This document shows positions 9,373-18,859 of a DNA stretch of 64,000 nt, in pieces. Within the stretch, counting starts at the first letter, position 1, and every line of letters begins with the position of its first letter. The translations under genes were made by a program, and so were the position numbers. Source of the stretch: Flavobacteriaceae bacterium bin25 (GTDB lineage: Bacteria; Bacteroidota; Bacteroidia; Flavobacteriales; Flavobacteriaceae); NCBI GenBank assembly GCA_002238525.1, contig MPMN01000005.1, forward strand, positions 1 through 64,000, read 5' to 3'. The notes beneath the pieces are model-generated. The model did not search any database. It was given only the letters and a program-made list of their open reading frames with translations, and was not told where the DNA came from.

Positions 9373-10206
9373 TTATCTAAGAACGTAATAGGAACACCCA
9401 TATACCCCCCCCCAATTTTTGGGAATGTCCTTTACTTTACTTACCTCAATGGCATCATAATTATCGTAATGCGGAAACTCATCAGACGTATATTTCTTGG
9501 TTAATATCAATTCCTCATTTCTTCTGGAATGCGAAAGATTAGTGAACCAACCTACATTTCCAAATTTTTGAAACCACTTATTTCTTTGAGAACAAAAAGT
9601 CGCCTTTGCCCTATTTCCATTCGGAACTTCAAACTCCTTTACACTGCCCATTCCCAACCAAACTTTATTTTCCTTTATAAGAGGAAATACCTCTTTATAA
9701 GTAAGTGCATTTTTATTTCCTACTATCAGAAATTTCTTGTCATATTGAACTAATTGTGCCAGATATTCTCTAAATAACGAAAAAGGAGGATTGGTGACTA
9801 TTATATCTGCTGTTTTGAGCAGTTCTATACATTCTCTACTTCTAAAATCGCCATTCCCTTCTAAATATTTCACTTCTATTTCATCATCATCAGGCCTTCG
9901 ATTATCATTTTTATCTCCAGTGTATTCAATATATGCAGCCCTTTCAGGTTCTTTGTGCAGGCTAAAAATGTCTGCATTTCGGTTTTTATAGCAAGTGGTG
10001 ATTAATTTTTTGAGACCTAACTCTTCAAAATTATAAGAGAAATAGTGGAAGAAATTACTGACCTTCGGATCATCACAATTGCAATAGACCACTTTATTTC
10101 TAAAGTGAGATTTGTAATGTCTCAATTCATTTTCTATGTCCCGTAATTGGGTATAGAACTCATCCCGTTTTGCTCTTTTTGCTGACCTTAAATTTTTATT
10201 TCTCAT
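9373..10206 (-). CDS. EcoRI-type adenine methyltransferase, unit 3 (tail out of frame)
   Basis: Starts MRNKNLRSAK; intact NPPFSLFREY. Cassette A. Nine G at 9405-9413. Tail type T3 (LCWLLLKGKPDGMFKVNG ... IIIKRKK) occupies 9246-9401 and ends in TAG without the usual overlap with a DUF262 start. The -7-like box is mutated to TACATCTG. Confidence 0.88.
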   Translation of the reverse strand: MRNKNLRSAKRAKRDEFYTQLRDIENELRHYKSHFRNKVVYCNCDDPKVSNFFHYFSYNFEELGLKKLITTCYKNRNADIFSLHKEPERAAYIEYTGDKNDNRRPDDDEIEVKYLEGNGDFRSRECIELLKTADIIVTNPPFSLFREYLAQLVQYDKKFLIVGNKNALTYKEVFPLIKENKVWLGMGSVKEFEVPNGNRAKATFCSQRNKWFQKFGNVGWFTNLSHSRRNEELILTKKYTSDEFPHYDNYDAIEVSKVKDIPKNWGGVYGCSYYVLR

Positions 10207-10544
10207 GATAATTCATCTGTTTAAGTTAATTGATTCCAATTGCTAGAATAGAGGTTTTAATCAGATGTATGAAGGTATTAAAAATGAAGACCCTTCTCTT
10301 CAACAGAAAAGCCTAATATCTGATTTTTCTCTAAATCCCAATCCACATTCATTTTCCTTATTCTCATAATAACTTTTTGGATGTTCTCTAATCGCTATTT
10401 CTTTTTGTTTATTTGTATGGCTTTTTGTTTTTGATTACAATTCTCATATATAAATACTTGCCGTTTAATTTGAAATCTCTCCCGAATTTTCCATCTAACA
10501 GTATTCTGCTTTGTCCAATCATTTCAAATTGTTCAGGGTTATAC

Positions 10545-11378
10545 TTATCTAAGAACGTAATAGGAACCCCCATATACCCCCCCCCAATTTTTGGGAATAT
10601 CCTTTACTTTACTTACCTCAATGGCATCGTAATTATCGTAATGCGGAAATTCATCAGACGTGTATTTCTTGGTTAATATCAACTCCTCATTTCTCTTGGA
10701 ATGCAAAAGATTGGTGAACCAACCTACGTTTCCAAATTTTTGAAACCACTTATTTCTTTGAGAACAAAAGGTCGCCTTTGCCCTATTTCCATTCGGAACT
10801 TCAAACTCCTTTACATTCCCCATTCCCAACCAAACTTTATTTTCTTTTATAAGAGGAAATACCTCTTTATAAGTAAGCGCATTTTTATTTCCTATTATCA
10901 GGAATTTTTTATCATACTGAACCAATTGTGCTAAATATTCTCTAAATAACGAAAAAGGAGGATTGGTGACTACTATATCTGCTGTTTTGAGCAGTTCTAT
11001 ACATTCACTACTTCTAAAATCACCATCACCTTCTAAACACTTTACCTCAATTTCTTCTGCATCTGGTCTTCGATTATCATTTTTATCTCCCGTGTATTCT
11101 ATGTAAGCAGCTCTTTCGGGTTCTTTGTGCAGGCTAAAAATATCTACATTTCGGTTTTTGTAACATGCAGCGATTAATTTTTTGAGTCCCAACTCTTCAA
11201 AATTATAGGAGAAATAATGAAAGAAATTACTGACCTTCGGATCATCACAATTGCAATAAACTACCTTATTCCTAAAGTGGCCTTTGTAATGTTTCAATTC
11301 GTTTTCTATGTCCCTTAATTGGGTATAAAACTCATCCTTTTTTGCTCTTTTTGCTGACCTTAAATTTTTATTTCCCAT
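10545..11378 (-). CDS. EcoRI-type adenine methyltransferase, unit 4 (tail out of frame)
   Basis: Intact NPPFSLFREY, cassette A, nine G at 10577-10585. Tail type T4 (QSRILLDGKFGRDFKLNG ... KNKKPYK) occupies 10409-10573. EVKCLEGDGDFRSSEC differs slightly from its neighbours. The same tail is paired with cassette B in unit 19. Confidence 0.88.
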   Translation of the reverse strand: MGNKNLRSAKRAKKDEFYTQLRDIENELKHYKGHFRNKVVYCNCDDPKVSNFFHYFSYNFEELGLKKLIAACYKNRNVDIFSLHKEPERAAYIEYTGDKNDNRRPDAEEIEVKCLEGDGDFRSSECIELLKTADIVVTNPPFSLFREYLAQLVQYDKKFLIIGNKNALTYKEVFPLIKENKVWLGMGNVKEFEVPNGNRAKATFCSQRNKWFQKFGNVGWFTNLLHSKRNEELILTKKYTSDEFPHYDNYDAIEVSKVKDIPKNWGGVYGGSYYVLR

Positions 11379-11675
11379 GATAGTTCATCTATTTTAGTTA
11401 GTTGATCCCAATTGCTGGGGTAGAGTTTTAATCAGATATATGAAGGTATTAAAAATGAAGACTCTTATCTTGGATCTGCAGTCCACTATTTAATTTTCCC
11501 CTAAATTCCAATGTGATGGCGACTTCTTTTAATTTATTTTCAATGCTGTTTATGTTTGATGATGATTCTCGCAAAGATTTCTTTTCCATTTATTTTAAAA
11601 CGACTTACTTTACCCGTTTTGGATTTCATTAGTGGTCTATCCATGTTGATGATTTGAAATTGTAATGGATTGAAT

Positions 11676-12509
11676 TTATCCATGAAAGTAATAGGAACAC
11701 CCATATACCCCCCCCCAATTTTTGGGAATATCTTTTACTTTACTCACCTCAATAGCATCATAATTATCGTAATAAGGAAACTCATCAGGAGTGTATCTCT
11801 TGGCCAATATCAATTCCTCATTTCTTCTGGAATGCGAAAGATTCGTGAACCAACCTACATTTCCAAATTTTTGAAACCACTTATTTCTTTGAGAACAAAA
11901 GGTTGCCTTTGCTCTATTTCCATTCGGAACTTCAAACTCCTTTACGCTCCCCATTCCCAACCAAACTTTATTTTCTTTTATAAGAGGAAATACCTCTTTG
12001 TAAGTAAGTGCATTTTTATTTCCTACTATCAGAAATTTCTTATCATATTGAACTAATTGTGCTAAATATTCTCTAAATAACGAAAAAGGAGGATTGGTGA
12101 CTATTATATCTGCTGTTTTGAGCAGTTCTATACATTCACTACTTCTAAAATCGCCATCACCTTCTAAATACTTTACCTCAATTTCTTCTGCATCTGGTCT
12201 TCGATTATCATTTTTATCTCCAATGTATTCAATATATGCAACTCTTTCGGGTTCTTTGTGCAGACTAAAAATGTCTGCATTTCGGTTTTGATAGCAAGTG
12301 GTAATTAATTTTTTGAGACCCAACTCTTCAAAATTATAGGAGAAATAATGAAAGAAATTACTGACCTTCGGATCATCACAATTACAATAGACCACCTTAT
12401 TTCTAAAGTGAGATTTGTAATGTCTCAATTCGTTTTCTATGTCCTGTAATTGGGTATAGAACTCATCCCGTTTTGCTCTTTTTGCCGACCTTAAATTCTT
12501 ATTTCCCAT
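11676..12509 (-). CDS. EcoRI-type adenine methyltransferase, unit 5 (tail out of frame)
   Basis: Intact NPPFSLFREY, cassette A, nine G at 11708-11716. Tail type T5 (NPLQFQIINMDRPLMKSKTG ... IIIKHKQH) occupies 11540-11704. A perfect 8-bp hairpin (ACTTTTCT/AGAAAAGT) lies upstream at 12590-12612, between this unit and unit 6. Confidence 0.88.
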   Translation of the reverse strand: MGNKNLRSAKRAKRDEFYTQLQDIENELRHYKSHFRNKVVYCNCDDPKVSNFFHYFSYNFEELGLKKLITTCYQNRNADIFSLHKEPERVAYIEYIGDKNDNRRPDAEEIEVKYLEGDGDFRSSECIELLKTADIIVTNPPFSLFREYLAQLVQYDKKFLIVGNKNALTYKEVFPLIKENKVWLGMGSVKEFEVPNGNRAKATFCSQRNKWFQKFGNVGWFTNLSHSRRNEELILAKRYTPDEFPYYDNYDAIEVSKVKDIPKNWGGVYGCSYYFHG

Positions 12510-12714
12510 GATAGTTCATCTATTTTTAGTTAATTGATTGACGGAATAGACGACTTTATTCACATCATATAAAGGTATTAAAGATGAAAACTTTTCTCTA
12601 TGATAGAAAAGTATAATTTCTAATTTTTTCTAAATCCCAATGCACAATCATTTTCCTTATTCTCAAAATAACTTTCTGTATGTTATCTGATGGTCATTTC
12701 ATTAAATTCCATTT

Positions 12715-12906
12715 TCATGGCCTTTTGTTTTTTACTATGATTCTGGAATAGAGCCGCTTGCTATTCAAGTACGCTCGGTCTGACTTTCTTTCCCAGTTTG
12801 ATTTGAGTAAGAAACTTATCTCTCCAGTTTTAACCTGATAATCAGAACCAATTATCTCAAACTGTTCAGGGTTATACTTATCTAGGAAAGTAATAGGAAC
12901 ACCCAT
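12715..12906 (-). CDS. C-terminal tail frame of unit 6 (type T2)
   Basis: 63 codons, very close to the unit 2 tail (SDYQVKTGEISFLLKSNWER). Its stop overlaps an ATG that begins a DUF262-start stub (MKMEFNEM). Confidence 0.6.
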   Translation of the reverse strand: MGVPITFLDKYNPEQFEIIGSDYQVKTGEISFLLKSNWERKSDRAYLNSKRLYSRIIVKNKRP

Positions 12907-13711
12907 ATACCCCCCCCCAATTTTTGGGAATATCCTTTACTTTACTCACCTCAATAGCATCATAATTATCGTAATGCGGAAACTCATCAGGCGTGTATTT
13001 CTTGGTTAATATCAATTCCTCATTTCTCCTAGAATGCGAAAGATTGGTGAACCAACCTACATTTCCAAATTTTTGAAACCACTTATTTCTTTGAGAACAA
13101 AAAGTCGCCTTTGCTCTATTTCCATTCGGAACTTCAAACTCCTTTACACTCCCCAATCCCAACCAAACTTTATTTTCTTTTATAAGAGGAAATACCTCTT
13201 TGTAAGTAAGTGCATTTTTATTTCCTACTATCAGAAATTTCTTATCATATTGAACTAATTGTGCTAAATATTCCCTAAGTAATGAAAAAGGAGGATTGGT
13301 GACTATTATATCTGCTGTTTTGAGCAGTTCTATACATTCACTACTTCTAAAATCTCCATTCCCTTTTAGATATTTCACTTCTATTTCTTCATCATCTGGT
13401 CTTCGATTATCATTTTTATCTCCAGTGTATTCAATATATGCTGCCCTCTCGGGTTCTTTGTGTAGGCTAAAAATGTCTACATTTCGGTTTTTATAACAAG
13501 TGGTGATTAATTTTTTGAGCCCTAACTCTTCAAAATTATAAGAGAAATAGTGAAAGAAATTACTAACCTTTGGATCATCACAATTGCAATAGACCACCTT
13601 ATTTCTAAAGTGAGATTTGTAATGCTTCAATTCGTTTTCTATGTCCCTTAATTGAGTATAGAACTCATCCTTCTTTGCTCTTTTTGCAATAATTAAATTA
13701 TTATTTCCCAT
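12878..13711 (-). CDS. EcoRI-type adenine methyltransferase, unit 6 (tail out of frame)
   Basis: N terminus MGNNNLIIAKRAKKDEF; NPPFSLLREY with Leu in place of Phe after the motif. Cassette A. Nine G at 12910-12918. The T2 tail is in another frame, so cassette A plus T2 is a combination not present in unit 2 (B) or unit 7 (C). Confidence 0.88.
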   Translation of the reverse strand: MGNNNLIIAKRAKKDEFYTQLRDIENELKHYKSHFRNKVVYCNCDDPKVSNFFHYFSYNFEELGLKKLITTCYKNRNVDIFSLHKEPERAAYIEYTGDKNDNRRPDDEEIEVKYLKGNGDFRSSECIELLKTADIIVTNPPFSLLREYLAQLVQYDKKFLIVGNKNALTYKEVFPLIKENKVWLGLGSVKEFEVPNGNRAKATFCSQRNKWFQKFGNVGWFTNLSHSRRNEELILTKKYTPDEFPHYDNYDAIEVSKVKDIPKNWGGVYGCSYYFPR

Positions 13712-13911
13712 GATAGTTCATCTATTTTTAGTTCGTTGATTCCAATTGCTGGAATGGAGGTTTTAATCAAGTGTATGAAGGTATTAAAAATGAAGACCCT
13801 TCTCTTCAACAGAAAAGCCTAATATCTGATTTTTCTCCCTATGACCATCTTCCTTATCCTCATATTAACTTTTTGTATGTTTTCTGATGGTCATTTCATT
13901 AAATTTCATTT

Positions 13912-14103
13912 TCATGTTCTTTTGTTTTTTATTATGATTCTGGAATAGAGTCGCTTGCTATTCAAGTATGCTCGGTCTGACTTTCTTTCCCAATTTGATT
14001 TGAGCAAGAAACTTATCTCTCCAGTTTTAACCTGATAATCAGAACCAACTATCTCAAACTGTTCAGGGTTATACTTATCTAGGAACGTAATAGGAACACC
14101 CAT
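13912..14103 (-). CDS. C-terminal tail frame of unit 7 (type T2)
   Basis: 63 codons beginning MGVPITFLDKYNPEQFEIVG; otherwise as the unit 6 tail. It ends KNKRT with the usual overlap to a downstream ATG. Confidence 0.6.
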   Translation of the reverse strand: MGVPITFLDKYNPEQFEIVGSDYQVKTGEISFLLKSNWERKSDRAYLNSKRLYSRIIIKNKRT

Positions 14104-14872
14104 ATACCCCCCCCCAATTTTTGGGAATATCTTTTACTTTACTCACCTCAATGGCATCATAATTATCGTAATGGGGAAACTCATCAGACGTGTATTTCTT
14201 TGTCAAGATCAACTCCTCATTTCTCTTGGAATGCGAAAGATTAGTGAACCAACGAGTCAATCCTTGAACCTTTTTGGTCATTCCATTTGGAGTATCAAAA
14301 ATTTGTGGTGAATTAATTCCCAACCAAACTTTATTTTCTTGTAATAGGGAAAATACTTCTTTGTATGTTATTGCATTCTTATTACCTATAATCAAAAACT
14401 TCTTATCGTATTTTATCAATTGTGCTATATACTCTCTAAATAAGGAAAAAGGAGGATTAGTAACCATAATATCAGCCTCTTTAAGAAATTCAATACACTC
14501 TTTACTCCCAAAATCGCCATCACCTTTCAAATACTTAACCTCAATCTCTTCTGGGTCTGGCTTTCGATTATCATTTTTATCTCCTGTGTATTCTAAATAT
14601 GCGGACTTTTCGGGTTCTTTGTGTAAACTAAAGATGTCAACATTTTGGTTTTTATAGCAAGTGGTGATTAATTTTTTGAGCCCTAACTCTTCAAAATTAT
14701 AAGAGAAATAGTGAAAGAAATTACTGACCTTCGGATCATCGCAATTACAATAGACCACCTTATTTCTAAAGTGGCTTTTGTAATGTTTTAATTCCCTTTC
14801 TATGTCCGATAGTTGGGTATAGAACTCATCCCGTTTTACTCTTTTTGCTGACCTTAAATTTTTATTTCCCAT
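14075..14872 (-). CDS. EcoRI-type adenine methyltransferase, unit 7 (tail out of frame)
   Basis: Shorter (265 codons) because it carries cassette C (INSPQIFDTPNGMTKKVQG). NPPFSLFREY is intact. Nine G at 14107-14115, T2 tail. It diverges from other array 1 copies in GDGDFGSKECIEFLKEAD and LLQENKVWLG, with corresponding silent changes, so it looks like an older lineage. Confidence 0.88.
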   Translation of the reverse strand: MGNKNLRSAKRVKRDEFYTQLSDIERELKHYKSHFRNKVVYCNCDDPKVSNFFHYFSYNFEELGLKKLITTCYKNQNVDIFSLHKEPEKSAYLEYTGDKNDNRKPDPEEIEVKYLKGDGDFGSKECIEFLKEADIMVTNPPFSLFREYIAQLIKYDKKFLIIGNKNAITYKEVFSLLQENKVWLGINSPQIFDTPNGMTKKVQGLTRWFTNLSHSKRNEELILTKKYTSDEFPHYDNYDAIEVSKVKDIPKNWGGVYGCSYYVPR

Positions 14873-15068
14873 GATAGTTCATCTATTTTTAGTTAATTGA
14901 TTGACGGAATAGACGATTTTATTCACATCGTATAAAGGTATTAAAGATGAAAACCTTTCTCTTTGACAGAAAAGTCTAATATCTAATTTTTTCTAAATCC
15001 CAACACATAACCATTTTCCATATCCTCATAAAATCTTTCTGTACATTCTCTAATTGATATTTCTTTGT

Positions 15069-15257
15069 TTACAATATAAATAGCCTTTTGTTTTTTATTA
15101 TGATTCTGGCAAATTTTGGCTTCCCATTCACTGCAGTTAAATAAAGCCCTTTTGTTTCTTTGGTTACTCCATAAATCATACTATATCGGCCAATCCCATC
15201 AATTATGTCAAATTGTTCAGGATTGAATTTATCCATGAAAGTAATGGGAACACCCAT
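15069..15257 (-). CDS. C-terminal tail frame of unit 8 (type T6)
   Basis: 62 codons: MGVPITFMDKFNPEQFDII, then DGIGRYSMIYGVTKETKG and RIIIKNKRLFIL. Unrelated to the T2 tail after the NPEQF block, in keeping with an exchangeable segment. Confidence 0.6.
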   Translation of the reverse strand: MGVPITFMDKFNPEQFDIIDGIGRYSMIYGVTKETKGLYLTAVNGKPKFARIIIKNKRLFIL

Positions 15258-16062
15258 ATACCCCCCCCCAATTTTTGGGAATATCCTTTACCTTACTCAC
15301 CTCAATGGCATCGTAATTATCGTAATACGGAAACTCATCAGGCGTGTATTTCTTGGTCAATATCAATTCCTCATTTCTCCTGGAATGCGAAAGATTAGTG
15401 AACCAACCTACATTTCCAAATTTTTGAAACCACTTATTTCTTTGAGAACAAAAAGTCGCCTTTGCCCTATTTCCATTCGGAACTTCAAACTCCTTTACAC
15501 TCCCCATCCCCAACCAAACTTTATTTTCTTTTATAAGAGGAAACACCTCTTTATAAGTAAGTGCATTTTTATTTCCTACTATCAGAAATTTCTTATCATA
15601 TTGAACTAACTGTGCCAGATATTCTCTAAATAACGAAAAAGGAGGATTGGTAACTACTATATCTGCTGTTTTGAGCAGTTCTATACATTCTCTACTTCTA
15701 AAATCTCCATTCCCTTTTAGATATTTCACCTGTATTTCTTCGTCATCAGGTCTCCGATTATCATTTTTATCTCCCGTGTATTGAATACATGCAGCTTTTT
15801 CAGGTTCTTCGTGTAGACTAAAAATGTCTACATTTCGATTTTTATAGCAAGTGGTGATTAATTTTTTGAGCCCTAACTCTTCAAAATTATAGGAGAAATA
15901 GTGAAAGAAATTACTAACCTTCGGATCATCGCAATTACAATAGACAACCTTATTTCTAAAGTGAGATTTGTAATGTCTCAATTCATTTTCTATGTCCCGT
16001 AATTGGGTATAGAACTCATCCCGTTTTGCTCTTTTTGCTGACCTTAAATTTTTATTTCCCAC
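15229..16062 (-). CDS. EcoRI-type adenine methyltransferase, unit 8 (GTG start, tail out of frame)
   Basis: The start codon aligned with the other units is GTG rather than ATG. NPPFSLFREY intact, cassette A, nine G at 15261-15269, T6 tail. The leader hairpin seen upstream of units 1 and 5 is degenerate here. Confidence 0.87.
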   Translation of the reverse strand: MGNKNLRSAKRAKRDEFYTQLRDIENELRHYKSHFRNKVVYCNCDDPKVSNFFHYFSYNFEELGLKKLITTCYKNRNVDIFSLHEEPEKAACIQYTGDKNDNRRPDDEEIQVKYLKGNGDFRSRECIELLKTADIVVTNPPFSLFREYLAQLVQYDKKFLIVGNKNALTYKEVFPLIKENKVWLGMGSVKEFEVPNGNRAKATFCSQRNKWFQKFGNVGWFTNLSHSRRNEELILTKKYTPDEFPYYDNYDAIEVSKVKDIPKNWGGVYGCSHYFHG

Positions 16063-16260
16063 GATAGTTCATCTATTTTTAGTTAATTGATCGACGGAAT
16101 AGACAATTTTATTCACATCGTATAAAGGTATTAAAGATGAAAACCTTTTTTTGACAGAAAAGACTGTTATCTAATTTTCCTCTAAATCCCAACACATAAC
16201 CATTTTCCTTATCCTCATAAAAACTTTCTGTACGTTCTCTAATGGATATTTCTTTGTTTT

Positions 16261-16446
16261 TTATATAAATGGCCTTTTGTTTTTTATTATGATTCTGGCA
16301 AATTTTCGATTTCCATTTACTGTAGTTAAATAAAGTCCTTTTGTTTCTTTCGTTACCCCATGAATCATACTATGTGGGTTCAACCCATCAATTATTTCAA
16401 ATTGTTCAGGATTGAATTTGTCCATGAAAGTAATGGGAACACCCAT
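16261..16446 (-). CDS. C-terminal tail frame of unit 9 (type T6)
   Basis: 61 codons, close to the unit 8 tail (DGLNPHSMIHGVTKETKG). The N-terminal part it follows carries cassette C instead of A. Confidence 0.6.
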   Translation of the reverse strand: MGVPITFMDKFNPEQFEIIDGLNPHSMIHGVTKETKGLYLTTVNGNRKFARIIIKNKRPFI

Positions 16447-17218
16447 ATACCCCCCCCCAATTTTTGGGAATATCTTTTACTTTACTCACCTCAATAGCAT
16501 CGTAATTATCGTAATGCGGAAATTCATCAGGTGTGTATTTCTTAGTTAATATCAACTCCTCATTTCTCCTGGAATGCGAAAGATTAGTGAACCAACGAGT
16601 CAATCCTTGAACCTTTTTTGTCATTCCATTTGGAGTGTCAAAAATTTGTGGTGAATTAATCCCCAACCAAACTTTATTTTCTTTTATAAGAGGAAATACC
16701 TCTTTATAAGTAAGTGCATTTTTATTTCCTACTATCAGAAATTTCTTATCATATTGAACCAGTTGTGCTAAATATTCTCTAAATAACGAAAAAGGAGGAT
16801 TGGTGACTATTATATCTGCTGTTTTGAGCAGTTCTATACATTCACTACTTCTAAAATCGCCATTACCTTCTAAATACTTTACCTCAATTTCTTCTGCATC
16901 AGGTCTTCGATTATCATTTTTATCCCCCGTGTATTCAATATATGCAGCCCTTTCGGATTCTTCGTGTAGACTAAAAATGTCTACATTTCGGTTTTTATAG
17001 CAAGTGGTGATTAATTTTTTGAGACCTAACTCTTCAAAATTATAAGAGAAATAGTGAAAGAAATTACTAACCTTTGGATCATCGCAATTACAATAGACAA
17101 CCTTATTTCTAAAGTGGACTTTGTAATGTCTCAATTCATTTTCTATGTCCCGTAATTGAGTGTAGAACTCATCCTTCTTTGCTCTTTTTGCTGACCTTAA
17201 ATTATTATTTCCCACCAT
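16406..17218 (-). CDS. EcoRI-type adenine methyltransferase, unit 9 (first in array 1, tail out of frame)
   Basis: The aligned start codon is GTG; an ATG one codon upstream (17218) probably serves. Cassette C, NPPFSLFREY intact, nine G at 16450-16458, T6 tail. It begins 3 nt after the end of the SNase-like pseudogene frame, so it has no leader of the usual kind and was probably transcribed with that gene. Confidence 0.87.
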   Translation of the reverse strand: MVGNNNLRSAKRAKKDEFYTQLRDIENELRHYKVHFRNKVVYCNCDDPKVSNFFHYFSYNFEELGLKKLITTCYKNRNVDIFSLHEESERAAYIEYTGDKNDNRRPDAEEIEVKYLEGNGDFRSSECIELLKTADIIVTNPPFSLFREYLAQLVQYDKKFLIVGNKNALTYKEVFPLIKENKVWLGINSPQIFDTPNGMTKKVQGLTRWFTNLSHSRRNEELILTKKYTPDEFPHYDNYDAIEVSKVKDIPKNWGGVYGCSHYFHGQIQS

Positions 17219-17221
17219 AGA

Positions 17222-17826
17222 TCATCTGTTTTTAGTTAATGGATCCCAATTGATGGGATAGATAGAGGATTTAATCACACCGATTCTTTTCTGCATGCAG
17301 TAGTTTTCTCCGTATAGGGTAGCTAATCCTCGGGAGACGATTTTGTCCGCAGATAATTCTCCCTTGATATAGAGGTCGGCTACTATTCGATAATACCTTC
17401 CTCTTTGTAAATTTTTCAATTCGATGACTTTTGCTTTTTCAATAGATTGCTCAGATAACTTTTTGCTTTTTTTACTCCGTTTATTTCTGATGGGCAATTT
17501 CCTTTGATCTCTGGAGTATCTTGGGCTATTCTGATAGGTATCTCCTTACAAAAAATATCTTGAAGAGAATTTAGATTAGCATAGCAATTGTCTCCGTCAT
17601 GGACATAAGTTACTTTGGTGATTTTTAAACTTTCATCTATGGTAAAGAAAATATCATTTAGAATATTTTCCTTTCCATGATAAGAACAAATCAAAAAGGA
17701 TTTCTCTTGAAATCCCTCGTTGACTTCAAAGTCTTGTTCTTTTTTTACGAGCATTTTATCCATGATCATTAGTGTAAATATAGCCATCAAAATAAGTAAA
17801 ATATAGAGAATTATTCGCTTTTGCAA
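17222..17826 (-). pseudogene. Frameshifted staphylococcal-nuclease-like (SNase) gene heading array 1
   Basis: Two overlapping frames (17826-17416 and 17497-17222) together make one SNase protein similar to the intact copy at 48546-49043. A one-base loss in an A run near 17435 breaks the frame after SYLSNLLKK. The active region is also damaged: DGDT has become DGDN, and IRIARIDTPE has become IRIAQDTPE, one residue shorter between the catalytic Arg and Asp. An N-terminal hydrophobic segment is retained. The last part of the frame runs on into the unit 9 leader. Confidence 0.8.
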
Positions 17827-17889
17827 CCATTGAAATACCGATTTTCTTCCTATTTCATACTATATTTGGGTATAAAAATAAATGATATA

Positions 17890-18859
17890 TAGCAGGAAAA
17901 TCGCATAGAGAAGGTATTAGTTTAGCAGAGATACCGGAAATATTTGCAACAGAAGAACAATCGAGAAAATGGTTGGAAAATAAGCCTGGACAAAAGGTGT
18001 GGTATGTCCTTTTTGTAAAGGAAGGAATGTAGTTAAATTAAAACATCCTACCCAGACTCATCGTTGTAAGGATTTTCGGAATAAAAAGAGAAAAAACCAG
18101 TTCAATGTCAAGACCAATACGGTGATGGAACATAGCAATATACCTCGTCGCATCTGGGCAATAGGGATGTATTTATATACTGCATACATTAATTAAAGGA
18201 ATTAGTTCGATGAAATTACATAGAGAATTAGGAGTAGGGCAAAAGGCAGCATGGTTTATGTTGCATCGTTTAAGAAAAGCATCTTCAGTGTTCAAAGGAA
18301 AGAAGTTCGTGAGAAAAGTAGAAGTAGATGAAACCTATATCGGTGGCAAGGAAAAGAACAAGCATGAATCAAAAAAACTTCATGCAGGTAGAGGCACCGT
18401 AGGCAAAACAGCTGTGGAAGATGCCAAAGACCGTACCACGAAGATAGTACGGGCGAAAGTTATTCATGATACGACCTCAGGAACACTGGCCGGATTTGTC
18501 TACACTGCTTGCCGGGAACAAGCGCAGGTGTATACTGATGATGCCAAAGCCTACGAAGCACTGAAGAGCGTTACTCATGCAACGGTCAAACATTCCGTCA
18601 AACAATATGTGTGGACGGTATGGCGCATACAAACGACATAGAATCGTTCGGGGCGCTATTAAAGCGTGGATACTATGGTACGTACCACAAAATGTCTCCA
18701 GAGCATCTACAGCACTACAGAAACGAATCTGTAGGACACCACAATGTTCGCGGACTGGATACGGTTCAGCAAATGGAACAAACCGTACAGGGACTCGTCG
18801 GGAAACGGCTGACGTATAACACACTCACTCTGAAAACTGGCAATACAACAAAAACATGA
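17890..18859 (+). pseudogene. Broken IS1595-family (ISXO2-like) transposase
   Basis: Pieces of one transposase lie in successive frames: ISLAEIPEIFATEEQSRKWL near 17920, a zinc ribbon CPFCKG ... HRCKDF (18002-18196), a catalytic domain with VDETYIGG and YTDDAKAYEAL (18210-18641), and HTNDIESFGALLKRGYYGTYH (18611-18859). At least three frameshifts separate them, so it is inactive. Codon use is more GC-rich than in the methyltransferase arrays, which suggests transfer. The last fragment ends in TGA overlapping the ATG of the next gene. Terminal inverted repeats were not identified. Confidence 0.8.

Larger units (their letters stand above)
6871..17218 (-). repeat. Methyltransferase array 1: nine tandem EcoRI-type units
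   Basis: Nine direct repeats of about 1.13-1.21 kb, all on the minus strand. Each unit has a leader of roughly 150-300 nt, an N-terminal methyltransferase frame of 265-279 codons, a nine-G run, and a short C-terminal tail in another frame. Transcription runs from 17.2 to 6.9 kb, from a broken SNase-like gene toward DUF262-HNH copy 1. The central cassette (A, B or C) and the tail type (T1-T9) vary independently between units. Confidence 0.93.

Noticed and set aside
6871-17218. CRISPR or other short-repeat array
   Set aside because: The repeat unit is over 1.1 kb and coding, with no short repeat-spacer pattern.
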